Positions 1-4,868 of a stretch of 5,012 nucleotides of DNA are shown here, piece after piece. Under the pieces are notes generated by a model. It was not told the origin of the DNA. It ran no database searches and was given only the letters and a program-made list of their open reading frames with translations. Source of the stretch: Saprospiraceae bacterium (lineage in GTDB: Bacteria > Bacteroidota > Bacteroidia > Chitinophagales > Saprospiraceae); the NCBI GenBank assembly GCA_023300255.1, contig JALZWC010000879.1, forward strand, positions 1 to 5,012, written 5' to 3'. How positions within the stretch are numbered: position 1 is the stretch's first letter; the number at the start of each line of letters is the position of its first letter. The position numbers and the translations under genes are program-made.

Positions 1-29
1 AATTAAGCATAGCTGGGCTACGGTTCCTT

Positions 30-101
30 TTTTAGGATTTCTTAGAAGTAAAAAGGGCAGTTTAAAATGGCTAATTTATTCTTACACTTTGCCTAAGTAT
101 T
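30..101 (+). repeat. Degenerate direct repeat, copy 1 (left of the GH5 gene)
   Basis: Seen: 72 bases, about 74% identical to 1940-2012 by hand alignment with one indel. Shared blocks include TTTTAG, CTTAGAAG, TAAAA, AATTTATT and TTGCCTAAGT. Weaker similarity (GGCT...TT) continues leftwards to about position 14. It contains TTACACTTTGCCTAA at 82-96, which matches in reverse 2011-2025 next to copy 2. It has no coding potential. Confidence 0.65.
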
Positions 102-105
102 GAAG

Positions 106-148
106 TAAGCTAGCTCTAGAAACTAATTATGCATGGTTTGCTAGCTTA
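106..148. repeat. Inverted repeat TAAGCTAGC/GCTAGCTTA
   Basis: Seen: two perfect 9-base arms (106-114 and 140-148) around 25 bases. A short AACT/AGTT hairpin and a T-run (159-165) follow. Together they might act as a terminator for a rightward gene lying left of the window, but no such gene is in view. Confidence 0.35.
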
Positions 149-313
149 GAACTGCCAGTTTTTTTCTAAAAAAAATGTGGTAATCTATTAAGATTAAGGG
201 AAAAGCGCCCCTCTAAAGAGCAGGGGTGATTGATTCTATTTTTAGGCGATTTTTCATAGGTAATTACCAGTTGCCAGTTGATTTTATACGAAGGTTTGGA
301 CTGTGCATGCAAA

Positions 314-405
314 TCTTACATCATATATCTTACATCATAAATCATATATCAATCTGATTTTGACTAATTAGCAGATGTATGATTTATGAACTATGATTTA
401 TGATT
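314..405. repeat. AT-rich short tandem and inverted repeats (TCATAAATCATA family)
   Basis: Seen: TCTTACATCATAWA occurs twice in tandem (314-327, 328-341). TCATAAATCATA (335-346) is matched in reverse by TATGATTTATGA at 378-389 and again at 392-403. The block can form a long AT hairpin. It lies in the 590-base gene-free stretch before the GH5 gene. Nearby are small GC hairpins: CCCCT/AGGGG arms within 208-226, and CCCC-cAAA-GGGG at 427-438. Confidence 0.5.
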
Positions 406-523
406 GCTAGAACCAACCATCCCAAACCCCCAAAGGGGAGCGAAATAGGAGAAATGCTGAAAGCAGAAATAATCTTAATAGTCAATCTAATTCTTAATAG
501 CATATAATAAGTAATAAGTCAAA

Positions 524-531
524 TATTTTTG
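524..531 (+). promoter_or_regulatory. Possible Bacteroidota -7 promoter element of the GH5 gene
   Basis: Seen: TATTTTTG fits the TAnnTTTG -7 consensus of the phylum, 59 bases before the ATG at 591. The usual TTG at -33 is not present at the expected distance, so support is partial, and AT-rich DNA yields such matches easily. Confidence 0.3.
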
Positions 532-590
532 GACTACTAATTAAAAGAACAGCTTAAAATTAAGTAGTTAGTAACGACAAAAACATTACT

Positions 591-1898
591 ATGCAAAAGC
601 TTCATTTTGGAAAAATAATAATAAATCAGCACTTACATTTTTTGCTCTTAATACTTTTATCATTTTCCTTCGCCATTGTAAATGGGCAGGAATACGAAAT
701 TAAAAATGGAGTAAATATTCAAGCTTCCTATTATAACAGAGGCGTTGTAAATATGGGTTGGGACCTGATGGAAGCTTATCCAGAAATAGAAGCAGTACGG
801 ATAGAGATTGAACCTTACAGATCTGCACAAGCAAGAACTTGGATACGAGAAGCACAGGACAAAAACTATCAAGTCATTGCCACCTACCATAACTCTCAAC
901 AGCTTGGATCTAATAAAATAGAAGACTTAATAGAAGCTGCTAAATGGTGGCGCAATAATTATAACGTCCTATCAAGTAATAGCCCTTTTATTATTAACAT
1001 CATGAATGAGTGGGGCAATCATTCCATCACCCCAGAAGAGTACGCCGCTGCTTATAATGAAGTGATTCCAATTATTCGAGAAGTATATGACGGTCCTCTA
1101 ATCGTAGATGTGCCTGGTTTTGGGCAAGCTACTAAAATTGCAGCGGACGCATTTGCTTTATTTCATGATAAAAAGATTATTTTCTCTGTCCATATTTATA
1201 CGAGTGCCTTTAATGTAGAAAAAAATAGATGGCTCAATGAAGCCGATCTTTCTTATCTAGCGACAGCAGGTGCTAAATGTATGGTAGGCGAATTTTGTGA
1301 TGCAGGTAGAGGTGGAGCGGATTGGTGCAGTTTAGTAGATTACTGCTATCAAAATAACTGGCCAATCTTTGGTTGGGCTTGGAACGGAGACGGTGGCACC
1401 ATGAATATGATAGAACCGCACTGGCGAAATCAGCCATTAGCTACTTCTTTTAATCCTACTCCATTAATGGATCGAATCATCAATAAATTAGCGGGTGTTC
1501 CATGTTTTACTCAAGCAAATAAAAATTGTACAAACGAATTAATTGGTAGTCCATGCAACGATAATAATGCTTACACTATCAACGACCGTTATAATGAAAA
1601 TTGTCATTGTACTGGAAATTTTACTAATTTCTTACAAACTGCCAATACAGAATCTTCCTTATTTATATACCCTAATCCGATAGGCAACAACAGTCAATTA
1701 TTTATTGAATTTATAAAAATCAGTCAACAAGGACAGGTGTCTATCTATAATAGCTTAGGGGTATTAATTTACAGTTTTACTAAAAGAACAACTGACCAAA
1801 ATATAATAATTGATGCTAGTCTTTTTGAAAATGGGCTCTACTGGGTGGTCTTTCAATCAGGCGAAAAAAATCAAATTACTAAGGCATTTATTAAGTAA
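591..1898 (+). CDS. Secreted GH5-family glycoside hydrolase with T9SS sorting domain (endo-beta-mannanase/cellulase type)
   Basis: Seen: 435 residues. Residues 1-32 form a signal peptide (basic start, hydrophobic core about 16-30, likely cut before Gln33). Residues 36-302 read as a GH5 TIM barrel, with Arg70 in AVRIE, the NEW motif with acid/base Glu140, HIY at 201-203, nucleophile Glu234 in VGEF, and GWAW at 261-264. Residues 305-343 are a Cys-rich linker (GSPCNDNN...CHC). Residues about 355-435 are a type A T9SS C-terminal domain (YPNP motif, ending in ITKAFIK). Family knowledge: GH5 enzymes are retaining beta-glycanases, and this domain sends the protein across the outer membrane and is then removed. 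Inference: it degrades external beta-1,4-mannan or cellulose. The layout recalls the bacterial mannanase subfamily, but substrate is not proven. The ATG at 591 is the only start that includes the signal peptide. There is no Shine-Dalgarno sequence, as is usual in Bacteroidota. No operon partner is visible. Confidence 0.92.
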   Translation: MQKLHFGKIIINQHLHFLLLILLSFSFAIVNGQEYEIKNGVNIQASYYNRGVVNMGWDLMEAYPEIEAVRIEIEPYRSAQARTWIREAQDKNYQVIATYHNSQQLGSNKIEDLIEAAKWWRNNYNVLSSNSPFIINIMNEWGNHSITPEEYAAAYNEVIPIIREVYDGPLIVDVPGFGQATKIAADAFALFHDKKIIFSVHIYTSAFNVEKNRWLNEADLSYLATAGAKCMVGEFCDAGRGGADWCSLVDYCYQNNWPIFGWAWNGDGGTMNMIEPHWRNQPLATSFNPTPLMDRIINKLAGVPCFTQANKNCTNELIGSPCNDNNAYTINDRYNENCHCTGNFTNFLQTANTESSLFIYPNPIGNNSQLFIEFIKISQQGQVSIYNSLGVLIYSFTKRTTDQNIIIDASLFENGLYWVVFQSGEKNQITKAFIK

Positions 1899-1939
1899 GG
1901 AATGAGCAAAGAATAAATCAGTCTTCTTGGCTGAGATTA

Positions 1940-2025
1940 TTTTAGAATTCCTTAGAAGCAAAAATGACTAGCCTAAAACTTCCAATTTATTAATTTAAAT
2001 TGCCTAAGTGTTAGGCAAAGTGTAA
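1940..2025 (+). repeat. Degenerate direct repeat, copy 2, with terminal hairpin (right of the GH5 gene)
   Basis: Seen: 1940-2012 aligns with 30-101. The copy continues into TTAGGCAAAGTGTAA (2011-2025), the exact reverse complement of 82-96 in copy 1. This copy keeps the right arm of a palindrome whose left arm survives better in copy 1. It occupies most of the gap between the GH5 stop and the end of the activator gene. Confidence 0.65.
2000..2018 (-). terminator. Probable intrinsic terminator of the sigma-54 activator gene
   Basis: Seen: a perfect 8-bp stem, TTGCCTAA/TTAGGCAA, with a 3-base loop, 21 bases beyond the activator stop at 2040. On the minus strand it is followed at once by a TTTAAATTAATAAATT tail, the right polarity for that gene. 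On the plus strand no T-run follows, so it is not an obvious terminator for the GH5 gene. The stem is the end of the repeat copy at 1940-2012, so a repeat seems to have been recruited as terminator. Confidence 0.5.
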
Positions 2026-2039
2026 CGATAAAATAATAA

Positions 2040-3809
2040 CTATAAGATTTGATTACTTCGTTTAATATTTAGTTTATTCATTCTAGACTGAAGCGTGGTG
2101 ACTCGCATGTCGAGGATTTTAGCAGCCCCTTGTTCCCCACTAATTCTCCAACCAGTATGTTGTAAGACTTCAATAATATGATTGCGTTGAACGGTTTCTA
2201 GGCTTTGATAATTCGTAGATTTTAAAATTTTCTTTTTAGGATTAAACCAATTGCCCAAACTTAATTTACCTTCATGCGCCATAATGACGGCTCTTTCGAT
2301 TAAATTTTCCAACTCTCTGACATTCCCTGGGAAATCATAGGAATTTAAGGTATCAATCACCTTTTGAGGAATTTCTGTAATCTTCCGATCTAATTTATTT
2401 CCTAATTTTTCACAGAAATATTTAGTCAATATAGAAATATCTTCTTTTCGTTCTCTTAATGGAATACTATGTATTGGGAATACATTAATCCGATAAAATA
2501 GATCTTCTCTAAAATTCCCTGCCTCAATTTCTTTCGGTAAATCTCGATTAGTGGCAGTAATGATCCGAACATCTACCTTTATTAACTTAACTCCCCCTAC
2601 TGATTCAATCTCCCCTTCTTGAATAGCTCTTAATAATTTGGGTTGTAACCCAATCGGCATCTCTCCAATTTCATCTAGAAATAAAGTACCTCCATCTGCT
2701 AGTTCAAATTTTCCTAATTTTTTAGCTAAGGCACCCGTAAAAGCCCCTTTCTCATGTCCAAATAATTCACTTTCAATCAAATCTCCAGGCAATGCTGCAC
2801 AATTAACTTTTATCATTGGTCGATCAGCACGAGGACTTAATTGATGTAAAGCCCGAGCAATCAATTCTTTTCCAGTACCACTTTCTCCAGTAATTAAAAC
2901 AGTAGACGAAGTATTTGCTACTCGTTCAATTGATTGTAAAACTTTTTTGAATTTAGGGCTATGACTAATAATCTCGCCAAAATTGTTTTGCACTTCTATC
3001 TCCGCTTGTAAATAATTATTTTCTGCTTCTAGCTTTTCTTTAAGTTTTTGTATTTCTAATAATGCGTTTCTTAATACTGCCTCTTTTTGTTTACGTTCAC
3101 TGATATCTCTAACCATAGAACAAGCATACTCCTTCATTTCAAAACGAATATAATGAGAGCTAACTTCTACCTGTATTTTTTCACCTGCTTTAGTCAAATG
3201 CGTTCCTTCAAAGACAACTTGTTTTTCCGCTTTGAGTCGATCCCAAATATCACTAAAAGATGATATTCCTTCTTTTTCGTAAAGCGAAACAATATTCATT
3301 TCAGCAAATTCTTCCGCAGAAAAACCATATTTTATAAAAGCATTTTTATTGGCATGTTTTATTATTCCTTCCGAGTTAATCCAAAAAATGGAATCTCCAG
3401 CATTTTGTATTGTAAAATCAGAAAGTCTAGCTTGGCGGTCTGCTTCTTTTCTAGCGGTAATATCTCGAATAATCGCACAGCTATATACTTCTCCATTAAT
3501 TTCTACAAAAATATCTGTAACATCTACTGGAAAAGGAGTGCCATCTTTGCGTATATGACTACTCTCAAAAGTAGAAGTATCACGCTGTTTTTCCTGCCAA
3601 TGTGTGTTCCATGTCGCTCTATTCATATTTGGGTTAACGTCAAAAATACTTAGCTGTAAAAATTCTTCTCGACTGTACCCCCACACTTTACATGCGATAT
3701 CATTTACTTCAAAAAAATTGCCCGCTTTATCAAACCAAAATACGGGCTCTGGCAATTCTCTTAAAGCTGCATAAGATATCAGGGATAAATCCTGTTTTGA
3801 TAATTTCAT
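2040..3809 (-). CDS. Sigma-54-dependent transcriptional activator (PAS-PAS-AAA+-Fis HTH)
   Basis: Seen: 589 residues. PAS1 spans about 13-118 and ends in IIRDITARKEAD. PAS2 spans about 128-240 and ends in MVRDISERKQKE. A Leu/Glu-rich coiled coil follows at about 240-275. The AAA+ sigma-54 interaction domain covers about 280-520, with Walker A GESGTGKE (308-315), an intact GAFTGA sigma-54 contact loop (355-360), Walker B GGTLFLDE (373-380), arginine-finger segment FREDLFYR (433-440) and PGNVRELENL (494-503). A Fis-type HTH lies at about 555-583 (TGWRISGEQGAAKIL...). Family knowledge: such enhancer-binding proteins hydrolyse ATP to remodel the RNA polymerase-sigma-54 closed complex. There is no receiver domain, so control is probably by ligand, cofactor or partner sensing at the PAS domains rather than by phosphotransfer. 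The gene is divergent from the thioredoxin-like gene at 4168, which carries a sigma-54 promoter and is its likely target. The signal is unknown. Confidence 0.96.
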   Translation of the reverse strand: MKLSKQDLSLISYAALRELPEPVFWFDKAGNFFEVNDIACKVWGYSREEFLQLSIFDVNPNMNRATWNTHWQEKQRDTSTFESSHIRKDGTPFPVDVTDIFVEINGEVYSCAIIRDITARKEADRQARLSDFTIQNAGDSIFWINSEGIIKHANKNAFIKYGFSAEEFAEMNIVSLYEKEGISSFSDIWDRLKAEKQVVFEGTHLTKAGEKIQVEVSSHYIRFEMKEYACSMVRDISERKQKEAVLRNALLEIQKLKEKLEAENNYLQAEIEVQNNFGEIISHSPKFKKVLQSIERVANTSSTVLITGESGTGKELIARALHQLSPRADRPMIKVNCAALPGDLIESELFGHEKGAFTGALAKKLGKFELADGGTLFLDEIGEMPIGLQPKLLRAIQEGEIESVGGVKLIKVDVRIITATNRDLPKEIEAGNFREDLFYRINVFPIHSIPLRERKEDISILTKYFCEKLGNKLDRKITEIPQKVIDTLNSYDFPGNVRELENLIERAVIMAHEGKLSLGNWFNPKKKILKSTNYQSLETVQRNHIIEVLQHTGWRISGEQGAAKILDMRVTTLQSRMNKLNIKRSNQIL

Positions 3810-3870
3810 AACTAAAAATAATTGATTTCTAGAGTAGATAAAGCAAGTAAGATTAACTTACTATTTAGGG

Positions 3871-3986
3871 ATTTTTAGATAATTCTGACAAGTTTATCTA
3901 AATAGTAAAAGTAGTTTACACTTGTTAGCCCCATTGGGGCTGAAAGTGTCAACCAGTTAGATAATCTTGTCATAATTCTAAAAAAT
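3871..3986. repeat. Large nested inverted repeat (about 30-base arms around a strong hairpin)
   Basis: Seen: the arm at 3871-3901 and the reverse complement of 3957-3986 agree over about 30 bases with a few indels, sharing TGACAAG and TTATCTAA blocks. The left arm itself overlaps a second inverted repeat, TTACTATTTAG (3858-3868) against CTAAATAGTAA (3898-3908). The centre is the hairpin at 3914-3953. The element fills the space between the activator start and the candidate UAS. It could be a REP- or MITE-like element, a divergent-gene insulator, or a regulatory DNA structure. No transposase or target duplication is visible. Confidence 0.6.
3914..3953. repeat. Strong GC-rich hairpin at the centre of the divergent intergenic region
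   Basis: Seen: the stem pairs GTTtACACTT with AAGTGTcAAC (one mismatch) and continues through AGCCCC/GGGGCT around an ATT loop, with a single bulged G. It is the most GC-rich stretch in an otherwise very AT-rich region. No T-run follows on either strand, so it is not a classic intrinsic terminator. Similar GCCCC-n-GGGGC palindromes recur between genes in many Bacteroidota genomes (recollection, not checked here). Confidence 0.6.
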
Positions 3987-4001
3987 ATAAAATCGTTTAT
4001 C

Positions 4002-4015
4002 TACGATATATCGTA
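4002..4015. promoter_or_regulatory. Candidate activator-binding site (UAS): perfect 14-bp palindrome
   Basis: Seen: TACGATATATCGTA is its own reverse complement. A further half-site ATCGT at 3992-3996 is inverted relative to ACGAT at 4003-4007. The centre lies about 131 bases before the predicted sigma-54 start site, within the usual range for enhancer sites of sigma-54 activators, and the Fis-type HTH of such proteins binds as a dimer to palindromes. Inference: this is where the product of 2040-3809 binds, possibly also affecting its own gene. Confidence 0.5.
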
Positions 4016-4072
4016 ATGTTTTTCCATGAATATTTACTATATAAAATATGTCGTTATTAATAATTAATTAAT

Positions 4073-4085
4073 TATCAACAATTTA
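4073..4085 (+). promoter_or_regulatory. IHF/HU-type bend site between UAS and sigma-54 promoter
   Basis: Seen: TATCAACAATTTA fits the IHF consensus WATCAAnnnnTTR at every fixed position. On its left is an AT-only 16-bp palindrome (4060-4075), comparable to the A/T tract flanking strong IHF sites. Its centre is about 61 bases before the predicted start, between the palindrome and the promoter, where DNA bending helps an enhancer-bound activator reach the polymerase. The consensus is from enterobacteria; in Bacteroidota the binder would be an HU/IHF-family homologue, so this is tentative. Confidence 0.4.
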
Positions 4086-4113
4086 CGCACCTTCTAATTT
4101 TTTTAAAACCCAT

Positions 4114-4128
4114 TGGCATAGCGATTGC
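4114..4128 (+). promoter_or_regulatory. Sigma-54 (-24/-12) promoter of the thioredoxin-like gene
   Basis: Seen: TGGCATAGCGATTGC, with GG at 4115-4116 and GC at 4127-4128 separated by exactly ten bases. It matches the sigma-54 consensus TGGCACGnnnnTTGC at all positions except two in the variable part of the -24 block. The predicted start is near 4140, giving a leader of about 28 bases to the ATG at 4168. It faces away from the sigma-54 activator gene at 2040-3809, which supports function. No competing TAnnTTTG-type promoter is seen between it and the gene. Confidence 0.85.
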
Positions 4129-4167
4129 CTTATTAAGAGTATAACTCATTCTAGAATACAATAACTT

Positions 4168-4518
4168 ATGAATAACTTAGAAAAAGTAAAAACAATATCC
4201 GACTTACTTGAGACCTTTAAAAAAAATACTACTCCTGTATTAATTCTATTATGTGTTAGATGTAGTAATAATCAATTTTTGATAAATCAAGCTGTTGAAA
4301 AAACAAAAAGAATTTATAATTTAGATTATTATCAACTATCAGAAGAAGTATCTAAAACGATTAAGAAGGAATTGAAAATCATAAAGAATCCTGTTCTAAT
4401 AGTTATCAAAAATGGTCAGATTAAAGCTCTTTTTAAAGGTGTAATTGCTCAATATCAACTGCAAGAAGTACTCCATAATTTATTACTAGAGGAGCCTTCT
4501 CAGAAAACAGGAAGTTGA
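4168..4518 (+). CDS. Thioredoxin-fold small protein with non-canonical CVRC active site
   Basis: Seen: 116 residues with no signal peptide, so cytosolic. The core follows the thioredoxin order: helix about 8-20, strand PVLILL (23-28), Cys29-Val-Arg-Cys32, helix about 35-47, and then NPVLIVIKNGQIKALFKG (74-91), which matches the family's cis-Pro strand (Pro75) and KNG turn. It ends in an amphipathic helix, QLQEVLHNLL. Odd: the WCGPC motif is absent. The two cysteines keep CxxC spacing, but Cys32 sits nearer the place of the usual first cysteine, so the working site may be Cys29/Cys32 or a single Cys32 (CSNN). Inference: a specialised redox or chaperone-like partner rather than a housekeeping thioredoxin. 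The ATG at 4168 is 28 bases beyond the start site predicted from the sigma-54 promoter at 4114-4128. No Shine-Dalgarno sequence is present. The fold is fairly sure; the reaction is unknown. Confidence 0.8.
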   Translation: MNNLEKVKTISDLLETFKKNTTPVLILLCVRCSNNQFLINQAVEKTKRIYNLDYYQLSEEVSKTIKKELKIIKNPVLIVIKNGQIKALFKGVIAQYQLQEVLHNLLLEEPSQKTGS

Positions 4519-4536
4519 TCAATAAATTTAAAAAAC

Positions 4537-4656
4537 ATGAAGACCTTAAATACTAATAAAATTATAAAGCTCTTTCCTACTAGAATTAGAGTCGTTTATA
4601 ACAAAAAAAATACAATCCCAAAAGGATGCAAAATTATAAAATTAACAAGTAATTAA
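4537..4656 (+). CDS. Possible small ORF, 39 residues, basic peptide with one Cys (unrecognised)
   Basis: Seen: ATG at 4537, 18 bases after the stop of the thioredoxin-like gene, reading 39 codons to TAA at 4654-4656. The peptide begins MKTLNTNKIIKLFPTRIR and ends in KGCKIIKLTSN. It is strongly basic (Lys/Arg-rich), nearly free of acidic residues, and has a single cysteine. I recognise no family. Its only support is close spacing in the same direction behind a sigma-54-driven gene. An open frame this long arises by chance fairly often in DNA this AT-rich, no ribosome-binding signal is visible, and codon use is not distinctive. If real, it would be co-transcribed with the gene at 4168, and its lone cysteine could be relevant to a thioredoxin-like neighbour. 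Confidence 0.25.
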   Translation: MKTLNTNKIIKLFPTRIRVVYNKKNTIPKGCKIIKLTSN

Positions 4657-4868
4657 TCGTCCCATATAATACGTTCTGATTTAATTTTAACAAAAACAAA
4701 TTTTAGTTTTCTAGAATATTCTGAAGAATAAGTATAGAATTGCCCCCCCACAGTAATAGGTAATCTATGCTTATCTTTTTTAGAAATAAGACATACAACT
4801 GCCCCCCACGGTAATGAGCAATTTATGTCTACTTCTAGAAATATATTGAAAATCTTAAAACAATACAC
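4653..4868 (-). CDS. Doubtful ORF, 71 residues, opposite a structured repeat (unrecognised)
   Basis: Seen: an open frame from ATG (4866-4868) to TAA (4653-4655), with a mixed hydrophobic/basic product ending in KIKSERIIWDD. No domain or motif is recognised. Most of its middle is the reverse strand of the tandem hairpin repeat at 4728-4832. The two repeat copies are 58-59 bases apart and fall in different reading frames of this ORF (LPWGAVVCLI versus LPITVGGQFY), so the duplication did not preserve a protein sequence. The compensatory changes in the hairpins also favour an RNA role on the other strand. I list it because an automatic gene caller may report it; it is more likely not a gene. Confidence 0.15.
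   Translation of the reverse strand: MYCFKIFNIFLEVDINCSLPWGAVVCLISKKDKHRLPITVGGQFYTYSSEYSRKLKFVFVKIKSERIIWDD
4728..4832 (+). ncRNA. Candidate structured RNA: two tandem hairpins with C-rich loops
   Basis: Seen: two diverged tandem copies (4731-4788 and 4790-4843, roughly two-thirds identical, differences nearly all transitions). Copy 1 folds as an 11-bp stem, 4728-4738 with 4764-4774, then after one bulged A an inner TTGCC/GGTAA stem. Copy 2 folds as 4789-4795 with 4824-4830, plus a weaker inner stem. Between copies A4731-T4771 becomes G4790-C4829, G4732-C4770 becomes A4791-T4828, and a U-G pair becomes C-G. The wobble pairs work only if the + strand is transcribed. Loops keep a CCCCCAC-R-GTAAT core (runs of seven and six C). 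It lies downstream of the sigma-54-driven gene and may be its 3' region or a separate small RNA. No known RNA family is recognised. Confidence 0.5.

Larger units (their letters stand above)
1..590. other. Gene-free stretch left of the GH5 gene
   Basis: I see no supportable coding region or RNA gene here; all frames are broken by stops. It holds the repeat copy at 30-101, the inverted repeat at 106-148, small GC hairpins (208-226, 427-438), the AT repeat block at 314-405 and the possible promoter at 524-531. This mix of decayed repeats suggests a repeat-accumulating intergenic region rather than a single regulatory leader. Confidence 0.6.

Noticed and set aside
297..311. TTGGACTGTGCATGC as a sigma-54 promoter upstream of the GH5 gene
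   Set aside because: GG to GC spacing is nine instead of ten bases, the TTGC block is missing, and it lies almost 300 bases before the gene.
314..405. CRISPR-like array from the TCATAAATCATA repeats
   Set aside because: Units are 12-14 bases, AT-only in character, adjacent or inverted, without regular spacers, and no cas gene is present.
660..899. Reverse open frame of 79 codons
   Set aside because: It lies wholly inside the well-supported GH5 gene, opposite its signal peptide and barrel start, with no domain of its own.
1917..1945. Weak hairpin after the GH5 stop as its terminator
   Set aside because: The AATC-AG/CTGAGATT stem needs bulges and the following ATTTTAG is a poor T-tract. It cannot be told from background.
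2638..3653. Plus-strand open frames at 2638-2844, 3349-3558 and 3354-3653
   Set aside because: All are antisense to the sigma-54 activator, whose motifs are intact in its own frame. Two of them overlap each other and none shows a recognisable product.
3914..3953. Intrinsic terminator at the strong hairpin
   Set aside because: No T-run follows on either strand, and it lies upstream of both flanking genes rather than after one.
4743..4807. Phase variation of the reverse ORF through its poly-G runs
   Set aside because: Runs of six and seven are short for a contingency locus, the ORF has no recognised product, and the structural-RNA reading explains the repeat better.
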